Origin: Strix aluco
Taxonomy: Eukaryota; Chordata; Aves; Strigiformes; Strigidae
DNA: 64,000 nt
Direction: 5' to 3'
Assembly: GCF_031877795.1 (NCBI RefSeq)
Contig: NC_133940.1
Coordinates: forward strand, 10,107,985 to 10,171,984
A program made the translations under genes and the position numbers. Below the pieces are notes generated by a model. The model had not been told where the DNA came from, ran no database searches, and saw only the letters and a list, made by a program, of their open reading frames with translations. Of this stretch, positions 37,401 through 52,400 are shown piece after piece (position 1 is the first letter of the stretch; each line of letters starts with the position of its first letter).

Positions 37401-40400
37401 TTACAAAGTGCCTGCGCCCGGCTGCCTCAGCCACAGCCCTGGAGGAGAGCTGCCATGGCAGCAAGCACGCCTGGCTCACACTGGCTGCAGGCAGCAGCCT
37501 GGCTTTGTTAACGAAGGCGGCAGCTGGGAAGATGGCACCAATTCCTCTTCCGACAGGGGGTGAAAGAGAAGGCCACTGCCTGCCTGTGTTCTCTCATCAG
37601 AGCCAAACGTGGCTCAGGGCCTGCAGAAGTCAAAATGCTGCAGGACTGAGACTTCTCACCAAACTGCCCCCAACCAAGCACACACAGTGAGTAGTAAGGT
37701 ACTGGCACTACTTCCACCGGGGCCCTTTCCTCCTGCCTGGTTTCCGTCATGGCCCACTGCAAAGGCCTGCTGCCTTCCTCACCACAACCAGCTGGGTGGA
37801 GGGTCATTAGCCATGGCATAAGCGGTGGCTGCTGCAACACCCATTGGCTTGTGCTCCTTCATAAACCAGAGAGCTGGGTCTGCTGTTTTAGAGCTGTGCG
37901 TGAAAGCCAGGCTCTTGCAGGGGCACCAGGCTTCCTTAGAAATTCTGGAGTGTTGTTTTTTTTTTTTTCTCTGTGAAAATTGTGTGGGGTGAATGGGAAG
38001 CACTGACTTGGCCAATTCTTGCACCAGAGGGAGTGCAGCCTTTGAAAAGGATTTGAGAGGCAAGGCTGGGCTTGCTCTGTGTGCTGTAGGATGACAGGGG
38101 AGAAGGTGTCAGGGTGGTACAGACACTGCTTGAGTCAGAGTAGGGCTCAAGGCAACAGAGAGTCTCCGCAGCCAGAGGCCTCAGCTAATGCTTCCACACA
38201 AGCCCTCAAGTTCCCTGGAAGATAAGCAAGGCTCACACTTGGAATTGCATTTGAAAGACAGACTTGGCTATTTTAAGTTTAGATTACCTTGATTTATGCC
38301 CAGCTTTTGTGCCGGCTCCTAAGCCAACACCTGTGCTCACAGCAATGAGACACAGAGAGACTTTCAGCTGTCCAGCTGTGCTGTGAGTGTTAGGAGAGCC
38401 CCAGCAGTACTTCTAGTTGAAAAGCAGGGCAAATCCACCCATGCTGAGCTCTCTGCTGGTACTGTGGCTGCACTACAGACAAACCCTGAGTAAACAGCGC
38501 TTAGTACCAGCTGAGTGGCGGAGAAGAGGACTTCACAGCAGAGCTTGGTTTGGTATGCGCTGAGGTTAACATTTTTGTAACTGCAAAAAGTTACACAACA
38601 CTAGTGACTGTCTCAGGTTGTGTTAATCTCAAAAATGAGTCACAAATCTGTATAAGTAAGTCCTAGAAATCCTGATGTAAGTGTTCAAATATTTCTAGGA
38701 AGCCCTGAGACAGTGTTGTCTAGTGGCAGTAGCAGTAAAGCCAGAAAGGTTTTGATTCATGGTACCTCTAATGCATGGCTCTGATGAGGGAGATGGTGGC
38801 TATCACAGAGCACTCCTCTTAGTTGATGTCCAAGACCTTAAGGTCTTGTTAAAAAAAGTCTCCAGCCCTGATGGTTGCAAAGAAAATGGATGATGTGTGA
38901 AGTTAACATCAACACTGTGGTAAAACCTGACAGAAGAGATGAGGAAGAAATGTCCACCTCTTCAAGACATGAAAGCTGAAGTTGACAGCAAAGTTCACAC
39001 GAAATCACCGCTTCCAACGGCACAGCTCCATAACTCAGAAGAGGAAGGGATGCGTTACAGCAGAGGTGATGTTTGCAGGGACCGTTCTTAGACCAGCTGA
39101 AGCGTGTGGAAAAAAAGCCGTAACAGAATAGCTTTTCAGTCAGTATGTGTCTTCAGGAGCCCAAACAGCTTGGTTCCAAAAGCTCATCTGCTTCTCTCAC
39201 ACATAGCAGTTGGCCTAATAAAAACCAGCACCTCAACGCCTCGCTTTGCCTCTATCCTCAAGAGCATTGCAGGTGCCAGAGGCAATGCCTATTTTTAATG
39301 TGGCCTCTACCAGTGAACATCAGGGGAGGCAGGCAGCAGGTTCTGTTGCCTTCTCTTCAAGGACAGCTTTCAGGAAAACACTGCCTTAGTAAGAGAGAGC
39401 ACTGCCAAGGACCAATGCCTAGTAGGAAAGATTTGGTATTCTCTGCAGGAACAGGAAAATTAAACTGTGTGAATGATGGAAAGACAGGCCTCCAGAGTCC
39501 TGCAGACCGGCTGGATTTAACCTTACTGCTAAACAAGAAAACTTTCTGTAATGTTCCTACCTGAAAGTCATATGCGGAGTAGGGAGGCAGGTGAGGAGTG
39601 CTGTGGTAGTAGGTGTTGTAAGATGTCACTTGTGGCCTTGAGTAGTAGGACACTGAAGGGTGTGCATTTTCAACCGTACAGTTCAGTGTAGGGAGGGAAG
39701 GAGTCTGTTAAAACAAAAAGAAGAGAATCTCAGGCTACTAACCAAGTCACAGAAAGCTGACAGCTAAATGAAGGCAGAAATGATTTAAAAGAGCACTGTG
39801 TGTCTTTAGAGCTCAACTGTCGACTTAGCAACTGGCAATCCAGTTCCCTCTTAGGCAGCAGGCAAGTCATTTCATTCCTCAGGCACCTATTGTTTCCTCT
39901 CAGATGCCACAGAACAAGCTGGCAATAGCCCAGTACACACCAGTACTCAAACAAAACAACTGTTCAGCTTGCACCTTCACAAGTAGGAGAAAGAATCCAT
40001 TAATTCTGATTACTCTGGTATTCAGAGCATTTTGAGATCAACGTATTTCAACTCCTCTGTACTGCTGTTCACAGACACTTCCATACATCTATTTCTGCAG
40101 AGGTTTACAGGCTGTCTGGTGTGGATCAAATCTCAAAAAGCCATGATGCACAGCTGGGAACGCGTCTCCCGTTTTGTTTGGGAAGATCGTGGGGAGTCTG
40201 AAAAGAGTGTAGGAAAGTTCAGAGTTCTAAAATAAGGCACCCTTAGTGCAGGGCCCAAAATTTGTTTGTAAGAAAAATGTATTGCCAGGACAACAAATGC
40301 TCTTTTCCGAGTGTCTCATTTTGTATTATTCACAAGACACTGAAAAAAACCCCAAATTTATCTGTCAAATGTTTGGTTTTCCCCATTGATTTGACCTCTG

Positions 40401-43400
40401 CAGAACAAAACTGTATGGAAGGTAACAGGCAGCCTGGTTAAGTGAACGTATTTCAAAGCTCACATTATCAGAACAGCATTTTTTTCATTATCTGAAGTTT
40501 GCAATCTGGTTTTGGTCCCCAGTTTACCCTCTTGGATTCTGCACCATGAAGAAACTAGATGGGGAGTTTCAGCCCAATATGGCTGCTTAAACAGTCTGTA
40601 AAGCTCAGAACCCTACTACTGCTATAAAATCAACAATTCATGAACAACCACCACACATTTCCTTGTAGAAGGTCAATGCTATGAAAAGGAAGATCAATTT
40701 TTAATAAAGAGCTTATTTTCATTCATCCCAGTATTACCAACACCTTTTGAAAATACAGTTTCCCAATTCTGTTCATCTTTTCTAATTGTGTTCAGGTGGT
40801 GACACCAGATCAGAAAAGTGAATCATTTCCACTTTCTCCTTACAGTTATTTCATGCCCTTCTTTCCAGCCTGATTGCAGTGATGCACAGATCATTCGCAC
40901 TGAAATACCAATAGCTGTTTTCATGATTATTTTTAAAAGGCAATTTGTCTGATTTGTTTCATTTAATGCACAGAGAAATTGGTACCATCTTACCATGTCT
41001 TTAAAGCCTCCAAGTATCGCTGCTGTAATGATCCCTAGGAACAGCCCCACTATGTTCAGAATCGTTGCCGACCAAAGCAAGTGGTAAAGGTGGATGATGT
41101 CCTGGCAGCTGCTGACATCAATGTATTCATAGTAGCCTCCAGAAATCTCTACTCTGCTAGATTAGAAAAACAATAATAATGATAAAAAAAATGCACTGCA
41201 AATCATAAAGCCTAAGCACTTCTGCTGGACAGTAAAATGCATTCTGCAATTTAATGATACCCTGGACCTAACTATGGAGGAAGTGGGGATAAAGCCTGCT
41301 AGATCCCATGCTTGTGGCATCTGAGATCTCCCTGCATGACAACGGCAGAAAACGGCTTGATCTGTTGTGAAACAAACAAGTCCTGCAAGGTCTGCAAATA
41401 CTCAAATGACCTTGAGTCTGAATCTGCCTCTTATTTCTATCATCTGCAATCTCCACAGAGATCCTGGAGGCTTCCCAAGGACAAACCAGTCTTGGAATTA
41501 CCCAGGGAAATCAGTCTGTGCCTCGAGGAGCAGCAGCTGCCCCTTGGGGCAGTGCTGGCTGCTCCTCACAGCCCCACGAGCAGCTGGGTGCTGTAAGGGC
41601 ACAGGACAGCACAGCTGGCTGCCTGGCACCCCAGCACTGGGGCACAAAGCACGTCCAACTAGCAGCTCTGCTCCAGCTGCCTGACCTTTGCAGCTTTATA
41701 CGGCATGGGCTTGCAGGACCCCTGGAACCCTGGCAGAGAGAGGTCCTTCTGCTCACATTTTTAAGCTTTTCCACAGGCAGAAAAGAGATAGAGAAAACTT
41801 GGTCGAGTCCAATTAGGTCATTATTTTGGAAAGGGAAGAGTGGCTCCTGCAACATGTAGGCTGGCGTCTCGCAGGTCAGATTCTTCAGTAATGACTTCTC
41901 TCCGACTGCTGCTTGGGGGAATAGGCTGGCCTTTGGCATAGCTTACCAGATGTAGGGGGTACAGCAAATTTCCCTTAAGGAAACATATTTATTGGAGTCA
42001 AACAATACTAAGGGCTGATGGATGACTTATCTCCCAGCTCATATATCAGGTTAGGCTCAAACTGCCCGAGGGCTTTGAGGAAACGGGGAAGAACAGGTTT
42101 GTATTTAAGGCCAAGAAGCAGGAGGTACAGGCTCAGCTCCCCAGCAGACTCTGCAAGGCCTGCAGGAACTTGCCCCCTTTCAGAAGAGCCACCCTCCTTC
42201 CCTCATTACTCAATTTCAGTCTCTTCTTTTCCTTTTTTCCATATCTTGTTGTAGCAGGCCACTGCTGAAGACACTGCAACGAGGGGTTGACTTTGACTTG
42301 TTTAGGCAACTGCTTGACAGAATCCCTTGGGAGACGGTCCTGAAGGGTATAGGGGTCCAGGAAGGCTGGGCACTTTTTAAGAACAAAGGCTTAATGGCAC
42401 AGGAGCAGGCTGTCCCCAGGCGCTGTAAGAGAAACCGGCACCAGAGAAGACCACCCTGGCTGAACAGGGAGCTTTGGCTGGAACTCAGGGAGAAAAGGAG
42501 AGTTTACCGCCTTTAGAAGAAGGGACTAGCCACTCACAATGATTACAAAGATGCTGTGAGGCTATGCAGGGCGGAAATCAGGAGGTCTAAAGCCCAGCTG
42601 GAAATTAGTCTGGCTTCAGCAGTCAAAGATAACAAGAAATGTTTCTATAAGTACTTCAACAGCAAAAGAAAGACCAGGGAGAGTATCCATCCCCTGCTAG
42701 ACACAGGAGGAAGCATGGTAACAAGTGATGAGGAAAAGGCTGAAGTGCTTAATGCCTTCTTTGCCTCAGTCTTTAATACTAGCTGTATTGAGGGAATCCA
42801 GCCTCCTCGGCCAGAAGAGACTGGGGGAACGACCCCCCCGCATTCCAGGAGGAGATAGTCAGTGACCTACTGCATCACACAGACACACACAAGTCTATGG
42901 GACCGGATGGGATACACCCAAGGGTGCTGAAGGAGCTGGCTGGGGTGCTCGCCAAGCCACTTTCCATCATTTCCCAGCAGTCCTGGCTGAGCAGGGAGGT
43001 CCTGACAGATCGGAAATTGGCCAATGTGACACCCATCTATAAGAAGGGTCAGAAGGATGATCCGGGAAATTACAGGCCTGTCAGCTTGACTTCAGTGCCC
43101 GGGAAGCTGATGGAGCAGCTCATCCTGAGTACCATCACACAACACATGCGGGACAACCAGATGATCAGGCCCAGTCAGCATGGGTTTATGAAAGGCAGGT
43201 CCTGCTTGACAAACCTGATCTCCTCCTACGACAGGGCAACCTGCTTATTGGATGAGGGAAAGGCTGTGGATGTTGTCTACCTTGACTTCAGTAAGGCCTT
43301 TGACACTGTTTCCCACAGCATTCTCCTGGCAAAACCGGCTGCTTGCGGGTTGGATGGGCACACGCTTTGCTGGCTTAAAAACTGACTGTGTGGCTGGGCC

Positions 43401-46400
43401 CAAAGAGTTGTGGTGAACGGAGTTAAATCCGGTTGGCAGCCGGTCAGGAGTGGTGTCCCCCAGGGCTCGGTTTTGGGGCCGCTCCTGTTTAACATCTTTA
43501 TTGATGATCTAGACGAGGGGATCGAGTGCACCCTCAGTAAGTTTGCAGATGACACCAAGTTGGGTGGGAGTGTTGATCTGCTCGAGGGTAGGGAGGCTCT
43601 GCAGAGAGACCTGGACAGGCTGGAGCGATGGGCTAAGGCCAACTGGAGGAGCTTCAATAAGGCCAAATGCCGGGTGCTGCACTTGGGCCACAACAACCCC
43701 CAGCAGCGCTACAGGCTTGGGGAGGAGTGGCTGGAGAGCTGCCAGTCAGAGAGGGACCTGGGGGGGTTGATTGACAGCCAGCTGAACATGAGCCAGCAGT
43801 GTGCCCAGGTGGCCAAGAAGGCCAATGGCATCCTGGCTTGTATCAGCAACAGTGTGGCCAGCAGGGACAGGGAAGGGATCTTACCCCTGTACTCGGCACT
43901 GGTGAGGCCGCACCTCGATGACTGTGTTCAGTTTTGGGCCCCTCACTCCAAAAAGGACATTGAATGACTCGAGCGTGTCCAGAGAAGGGCAACGGAGCTG
44001 GTGCAGGGTCTGGAGCACATGTCGTACGAGGAGCGGCTGAGGGAACTGGGGGGGTTTAGTCTGGAGAAGAGGAGGCTGAGGGGAGACCTCATCGCCCTCT
44101 ACAACTACCTGAAAGGAGGTTGCAGAGAGCTGGGGATGAGTCTCTTTAACCAAGTAATAAGCGATAGGACAAGAGGGAATGGCCTCAAGTTGTGCCAGGG
44201 AAGGTTTAGACTAGATATTAGGAAGCAGTGGGGGAGTCCCCACCCCTGGAGGTGTTTTAGAGTCGTGTTGACATAGCGCTTAGGGATATGGTGTAGTTGG
44301 GAACAGTCAGAGTGAGGTTAATGGTTGGACTAGATGATCTTCAAGGTCTTTTCCAACCTAGATGATTCTGTGATTCTGCAAGGAGACAAGGATTTTAAGC
44401 AGAACTGAGGCAGAGTGCAAACACAGGTTGTAAAAACCTGTATGTTAGCCTGCATGACCTCTGTATAACCTCAGCACATACCGTGACTGCCTTTAACAAT
44501 ACAACCTGTATGTGCTGTTTGCGCGAGCTCGTTCCTATGGAGATGTGTGAGTGTAAAGCTCTCAGCGAGCCTTGGTGTACCACCAAGAACATTCAGCATT
44601 GTACAGATAAGTACAGCATGTACTTATTAATGGGAAGGGGCTCGTCCAATGCTGCCACAGCCAGTGTTCTCAGCATCAGGAAGGATGCAAGATTGCTGTC
44701 ACTTTTTCTATACTTTCCATCCTTTATATAGTATGTGAGCTCACCAGCCTTAAGTGTCCTTGCCTTTCTTACTGAGATACCAAAAGAACCAGCACCTCCT
44801 CAGTGCAGAACACTTGTGTGGTACTAAGCAAGACTGAGATGGTAACAACCGATATGTCAGAGAGGGTAAAACAGGTCAGAGGTGGCCTGACTGGGGGAAA
44901 AAAACCCCCAAAAACAAACAGAAAAGTTGAAAGTTTTTCTATTCCATTCTCTGTGTATTGCTGTCTTCAGCTAGTAACAAGGGATCACGTTAAGTAAACT
45001 GTCAAAGGAAAGTGTGAGCTTCACCCCTCTGCAGTGGCTTCCACAGAAACAAAGTCCTACAGAGACCAGGGATTACCCTTCCCAGCATGTGGAACCACCC
45101 TCTCCCAACAGCAGCTTTTGATCTTCCTCTACCACAATCAATGATTTAAGTGGGGGCCAGCCCAACTAAGTACTGTGAGAAATGCCAAGCCTGAAACAGC
45201 CCTAGGCAAGAGCCAGCGCTAAAAAGATCAGTTTATTAATTGCTTGCTGACACACATTAGACACTCCAAATGATATAAGCAGCACATGCTGTAAATTGTC
45301 TTAGGCACAGGAGCCAGATGTAATGATGGTGTGATTGCTATGCAGTGGTTCTTGATTGGTAACCACCCTTCTGACTCATCTTTGCACAGTGCTGGTACAC
45401 CTTCCAGTCTCTTGTGACCATGAAAGATATTCACTGGGCAGAAAGGGCACTGATCTATGAACATGCAGGTGGCACCAGCCTGCGAACTCTCCTCCCTGTT
45501 AGCAAGGTGGGGAATGAAACAGTGATGAGGTGAGGAGGAACAGCGTCCCAGTTTTTACATCTTCAATCTTCTAAAACAAAATAAAACCCAGAAAACAAGC
45601 AGTGCCAACAGAGAAGGAAGGTGTTAGGACAAGGGACACTCAAGGGAAAAACTGGGGAAGGCACCAAGCACTGAAGTCTCGGAAACTCCTGCCCTCTTCA
45701 TTTTTCCAGCTGGGCTGGCCCAGAGCATGCTCACCCAATAGCTAGTATGGCTTTAGTGTATTTCATACACCCCTTTAACTTGGTTATCTTTTGCCTGAGA
45801 GTCCTTGTGGCTAGCAACCACAGCTTAAGATCCCTTCCCACACCAGCTGTCATGAACAGATACTTTGCTCCTGGCCCTTCAGACACCTGCAAACCAGCAT
45901 GACCAACGCTTGCCCTTCCCACAGCCAGGAATGGTATTTTTAGCTTACTCACTTTCCACAGTTGTACAGGTCACAGCAGAAGCAGGTGTTGGTTTTTATT
46001 TTCGGTGTGCAGGGTGCACGGCGCTGTGGGTGACAGATTGCCTGTGTGAATACAGAAAAAAATACATAAAGCACATAAGAGCATAATCATCAAACACTGT
46101 TTCTGCTGCTATTTGGCCTGCTCTACATGTAGATTTTGCACTGATCTCCAGATTAGCCCCAGGCAGACTTTTTCTTTCCTTATCTTGCAGCACAGCTCCT
46201 ACAAGATACACAGTTATACTGGAATAAAGACGCACTAGACTAGAACAGACCAGTGTTTCCTTTCACCATGGGGAAGTCATAGATAAGCAGATGCCTGCAT
46301 AGGAAAGGGGCTGTGCAACTCTTAGAAGCAGCCAAGACCTTGCTGAACTAACACTCTTCACCACATAGCAACTCAGAGCAAAGAGTAGTCAATAGCATGA

Positions 46401-49400
46401 CACAAACTGAGAGCAAGATTCCCATATTGGTGAATAACTGACTGAAGCAGTTAATTGCCTGCTTGTGGGTAGTAACACCCAAGCTCACATGGACAGTCTT
46501 TGGGCTGAAAAAATGGACCCCACCAATGCCACTAGGTAGTACTTACTTTTCACCTCAAGCAGGCATTTTAATTTGGAATATTATGGGTATTCAAAACTAC
46601 TTGGGAACTAGCGAGGAAATCTCAGAGACTCTCAGGGCACAGCAAAGGCAGTCAAAGATGTCCACACACACTATCAGTATGTGGCAGGAGCATCCGTCCC
46701 CAGTGGGCTTCTCTTTGGAGAGACAATAGACAGCACAGCTGCAGAGGCTGGTATATGTTGCCTGTATCCACAGAAATTACTGATGTCTGAACTCTTAACC
46801 TACCACCCTGCTTCAGCTGCACATTCATTACAGGAGATTAGAGAAACCAGTGTGTTTTCCTGGCCCCCATCCTCTCCTCTCCACCTGCTCCTTCACTCAT
46901 GTGGCAGCACCGAGCATGGAAGAATCCACTCCCCGAGTCCTCCCAGCATCCCACTCCTCCTCCAGGCCCAGCTTCCCACCCCCTCCTTGCTTCGCAGACC
47001 TCCGGGACACTGGAGTAGCAGCCTGGCAGCAGGTTCCTCCACCTGCACCACGAAGCCAGCCCCTTCATGGAGACAGCACAGCTGAACCCGCTCTCACCTC
47101 AGGTGGGGTTGTACTCTTGGAGTAGTACTGACATCGCCCTGCGTACAGTGGCCTCAGATCCTGCCGACGAAAAAGCACCAGGCTTAGCACTGCAGCAAAA
47201 TCAAAATCAGCTAGCTGGTGCGGGGGACTAGGCTTTAGGGAGATCCTGCTCTTGCATCAGCACCTCAGTACAGTGGCTGTTCTGCAACATCCCCACCCAC
47301 AGCAGCCCCCCTACCCCGGCCCCCCTGAGCCCCAGGTGATGTTTAACCCTGGTCCTTGGAGGCACGTATTTGTTGCAGCTAGCACAGGAGGTGCAGGCTC
47401 TTTAGCTGGGCTGGTTTGCGTGAGGGCTGCCACCCCGAACTGAATGATTCACTCCTCATACCCCCAGACATCCTAGGGCTGCCTGACATGTTTCCAAGGG
47501 TTCTTCATGCTGAATCATACCAATTTCTCATTAAATTGTTGGCTTTTGGGGCTCTTGAGTGACTTGTGGGAAAGCTCTGGAAGATTACCAATGGCTCAGC
47601 CTGCAAACATGCATTAATGTCTCACTTTGGGGCAGCCTGGTCCCCAGGGCAAAACCTCAGGGAAAGCAACACTGGATGTGTGGTCACACCAGCAAACCCT
47701 TCCTAGGAGCAGCTGGACTTGCTCTCTGGGCATCTGATCCACAGCTTGGGGTGGTAGGGCAGCGGCAGGCAATAAGGGGAACGTTATGTGCTAGTGTGGC
47801 AGGAGCACGTCTCCAGCAAGACCGTGACATTTTTTGACTGTTAGGGGGTGAAGCGAGGCCAAAAGCAAGTCTGTTCATCAAGAAGCAGAAACCAGAGCCC
47901 TTGTTATGCCAACTGCTCAGCTCTGGCTGCCTCAGACAGGCTGACATCCCCAGGGCCAGACGGGAGGACGTGCCAGCTCATGCCATCACCCAACCCATGA
48001 GGTCAGCACCTAAACATCTCAAAACAAGTCTGTGAGGCTCAGACCCACACAGCCAGGATCAGGAGTCAAAGGAGCATCACCTTTTTATCAAAGCTAATGC
48101 TTCACACGCCCTCACAAGGGGGGTGAGAGATGGCCAAGACTTGCTGGTTGCATCCAGACAGTTGGAGACCTATCACGCAGCTGAGCAGAACTGCCCTTTG
48201 CTCTGCCAGCAAACCCTGCCATCCAGCTGTCTTTCTACCTTTGGAACGCTCAGGGGCAGGAAAGGGGAGCCGGCTTTACAAGGAGAATAACAAGCAGCTG
48301 ACATGGGGAGTTTCCACTTCATGGGTAATTCTGATCTTCTGAAATTCCTTTCCATTCTGATCAGAAATAAACCCCAAATCTGTTTTTTTAGTCCCATTTT
48401 GCCAAAAATTAAAAAAAAAAAAAAGTCATCAAACTGCAGAGTTGCAGGGCAAAAATCTGTTTGCAGTTATAAATTCCAAATAGGAAGTTGAAATGGAATT
48501 GTGGTTTTTCATTTCTATAGTACTAACTGAAGCTTTTGCACATCCCACTGTACTAGTGGATTGGTCATGACAGCAGTAGCTCGTATTTTTTTAAGTCATT
48601 GAATGGAAACTGAGAACCTACTGCAAGTGCTTCCTGTTTATACTGTAGCACTTTAATGAGCTTCGTATCAAATTGCTTCATTCTACAACATCCAGTAGTT
48701 CAATCAGCATTAAGAACGACCTCTGCTAACATTTAAAATACAATAGATGTTACTGCTCATATACTGTCCTAGGCAACAGCTGTAATTCACATTACATCTT
48801 ACAGTTTTGAGCTCAGTAAACACATAAAGGACACACAAAAAGTAAAACAAAGTTTTAAGATCTTAATGCTTGCTGCTAATTTCAAAACATTTTTTAAAAA
48901 CTGATACATTTTTCTAAAGTTTGACTTAAAACAGCATTCAGCACATGACATATTTACAGGATTTGATGTGGCCTGACACGGGATTACAGACACCATTACT
49001 TGTTTTCCTAGGGTAAATGCATTGCAGGACCTGTGTTTTCCTGGAAGCACTTACTATGTGTCTGGCAGCAAAGACACCGTCTACTATGGCACAGCAGAAC
49101 GCAGCAATGACACCAAAGCTGATGAAGACGATCGATGCAACCAGCTGAGAAAGGAAAACAAAGCAAAGTATCATCTGCTTCTCCACAACCAAGCGTTTCG
49201 TGCCCTCTCCACAAGGATACGTAAACCACAGTCAATAAGCCCTCAAGCAATCAATGACCCAAATGTTTGCCCAGGCTGCACAGACGGGTCTCATTGAAGG
49301 CAATGGGATGTGCATCTCAAAGAAGAGCGTCTGCTCCTGCAAGGCAGCAGGAGTAGCAGCCTTGTGCCAGACTGGTTCTCTGGGGACTTGATATTGTAAT

Positions 49401-52400
49401 GCAAGTTTTTCCGTGACTCCAAAGTGCTAAACTTAGGCTGAGGATACACCTCCTTTTCTGGCTGCTACTGTCCTTAACTACACCCCGGAGAAAAAGGAGG
49501 GGGATTTCTTCTCTCTCCCCATCCTGGAGCACTGTTCACTGCTCCTGTGAGCGCCTCCCAGGCTGTAAGGACACAGGAGACTGCTGTATGCAAACCTCTC
49601 TGGTGGGACTGCACCTTCAGGAAACAATGCTTTCATGCATGCATAAGCACAAAGCCATGAGACCCCCCCAAGACAGGTGACCACCTAGGTCATAGGTGTT
49701 GTACACCCTCACAGCAGCCTGGCTGGGCTCCTTGGTGCCAGGTTGTGGCTAGCGCAGCCCATGGGGCCTCCCCCTGGCTTGGGGGAGCTGCAAGGAGAGA
49801 GATCTCCACCTTCAGCTCAAGGAGGGAAGTCAGACAGGTCTGATGCTCTTCCACTGGCCCCATCCTGCCCATTAGGGTAAAAGCATTCAGAAGGTAAACC
49901 AGAAATAACCAAACCCCAACCCAGGTAAGAGAAGCAAAGTCTCTATTCCCACTATGCCACTTTAAACACCACCTCTGCCGAAGTGCCAGTGTTCAGCTGG
50001 GGGAACCAGGCATGAGTGCTGCCACGACCCCTCTCCTCGCTCCCAGCTCAGTCGCTGCCAGCAGGCTCCAGACCAGCTCATCACACACAGAGCTCCCAAT
50101 ACTGATCCCAATCCCCCTCGCCAAAGCACACGGGGGATATCGACAGAACTGGGGTGGGAGGGCAAGTGTGGCCTTCAAACACAGGTTCAGGAAGACATAG
50201 CTTGGGGAACAGCAGTATTTCCATTTAAAGAACTGAAAGCTTTAGTGGGTTTTTCCCTGGTGGTTTTCTACTCCAGCAATCACAGCCTTCAAGTGTCAGT
50301 CGCTGGCAGCTGTTAAAAACTGCTTCTCCACAAGTACAAAGGTGGCTATGGTCATCAGAAGCATTCAGCAATAGTAAAAATCACAAATAGCACAAATACA
50401 AAAATAAGAGTTAGCTTGGTCAGCACTGACAGGTATCTGGGGTCTCCTGACACGGGGATTGTTTTTTAGAGCTCCAGGTGCTAAGTCTGCTCAAAAACCT
50501 TGGTTCCTGCCACCGCACGAAGATCCAGTTCTGCGAAAGACAAGCCATGCCTCTTGACAAATACAAGCCAGAAGGATCCTATATGTGTTTTTAAAGTATC
50601 TCAGCATTTTTAGGTTAATCACACTGCTTTTACCAAAACCTCCCCCAGTGAAAACAGACGTTCCTCCAGCAACATCCGCATGCAGATCAGGTCAGTTTGA
50701 GCAATGAGTGAAGATACAGGAGGGCTCACTTGGACAGTGGAAACGGTCCCTATACAATTGGCTTACTTCAGTTAGTTTCAGAGAGAAAATAAAATGGTTT
50801 TCTAGATGAGGCAAGTATTCAAGATGTATGCTGTCCTACCGCAAATAAAAACTGCAGCAGCAGATAGAGCAGACTGTGAAATTAACCCAGTGACCATACA
50901 AACAAGTCATGGTCACTAGTAACAAGCTGTTACTGGAGTATTAGATGCTGTGCCACAGAGTACTTGCAGATGGCAGCAGGTGACAAGTTTTCCAGGATCA
51001 CGTCCTATGCTGGGACCTTGTTTCTGCCAGATATAAACACCAGTCTTTCCTCCCCACTCAGACCCACACCATCTCCACACCTGGACCATAACTTGCACTA
51101 TCCATTACAGCAGTCACACTGTTTCACTACCACAACCAGTGAAACCACACAAGGGGAGAAAGCACAGCCTCTTACAGTCTCGCTGGGAGAAATAGGTTTT
51201 ATGGATTAGGTTATTTTGAGGGAAGTTTAGTTCCTATCTGTACTGTCCTTTATTTCATACATACACGAAAGAGGATATTCTCCCTAGATAGCATGACCCT
51301 TGGAGACAGGAAGTGAGCCAAACACTAAATATAGACAATTAGGGTATTTGTCAGTCACCCCTGCTTGCAGATAGGAGCTAATATGGTTATTTAAAATAAT
51401 ACAAAGTTAATGATGATACTTTCATAACATCCCTACTACAATATAAGCATCCGGTGTTAGAAATGGATTTGCCCACTTTATTTACACAGAGTTTCCTCTC
51501 TCTCAGCTGGAGAAAGAAAAGCCTGAAAACCAAACACTGAGAATTTGCAATAATCAAACAGGAAATAAAACCATACAAATTAATTTTAAGAATCCCATGG
51601 TTTTCAACTGATCTCATGATTTCCCAAGAAGATTTTTGATTTGGGGTTGCCAATACTGTCACTGTAGCAAGCAGAAGTCCTTCTCAAGAGCTGTGTGATA
51701 TTAGTGATTGGTGTTCGCCCATCTAACTCCTGCCAAAGTCAGCCGCACCAGGTCGCGTTCGGACAAGAAAAGACAAACTGCGTTCAGCTAGCGCAGGAAC
51801 CACGAAGCAGGAGTGTCCTGAGCTGAGGTTCCCTTTAGGCCACAGTCCAGAAACACATGAGCTGTGAAGCTGACGGTTATTACTTTTCCATGGCGCAGAT
51901 GACTGTCACAAAGGCACGTAAAACGCTGACTCCTTATTTGAGAACTGCTGAGCAGGCAGCTTGGGTGTAAGTCAGAGCTGCCTGCAGCGCTGGCGGGCAG
52001 GCAGTGCTGGCAGGCAGGCAGGCAGTGCCGCTGGCCCTCCCTGGGGGGATGAAAGCTCTCCCTTACTTTGACAAGTGGGAAGTGCAGACGCACAGCTTGA
52101 AAGCCAATACACTTGGATGGGAAAAACAGGAGAGGTCTATTCCAGTCAGCAGGCTGGAGAGAAGTGAGGAGTGCTGCTTCAGGTTAGCTCTCCCCGCCAG
52201 CCACTGGCTTGCTTGACTCCTCACGCTCCCCAGCCGGCTTACGGACAGAAACACGCACAAGAACACGGCAGCAGAAGTTGCTTTTAGCTCTTTCTGCCAT
52301 CACTGAGGAGCAACTGCGTAACAAACACCAAGACTGCCTTTTAGCAAACTAGGACACCCGGGAAGTTCACAGAAGATTAAAAAAAAAAAAAAACACCCTG

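Larger units (their letters stand above)
34577..39560 (-). other. TMEM255A intron 8
   Basis: A 5-kb intron holding the solo LTR at 35063-35625 and a further LTR-like stretch at about 36640-37090. The rest (37100-39500) is GC-richer single-copy sequence with short open frames that resemble nothing known. Confidence 0.6.

Noticed and set aside
45330-45370. tRNA-like GGTTCTTGATTGGTAACC
   Set aside because: No cloverleaf, A box or B box could be formed around it.
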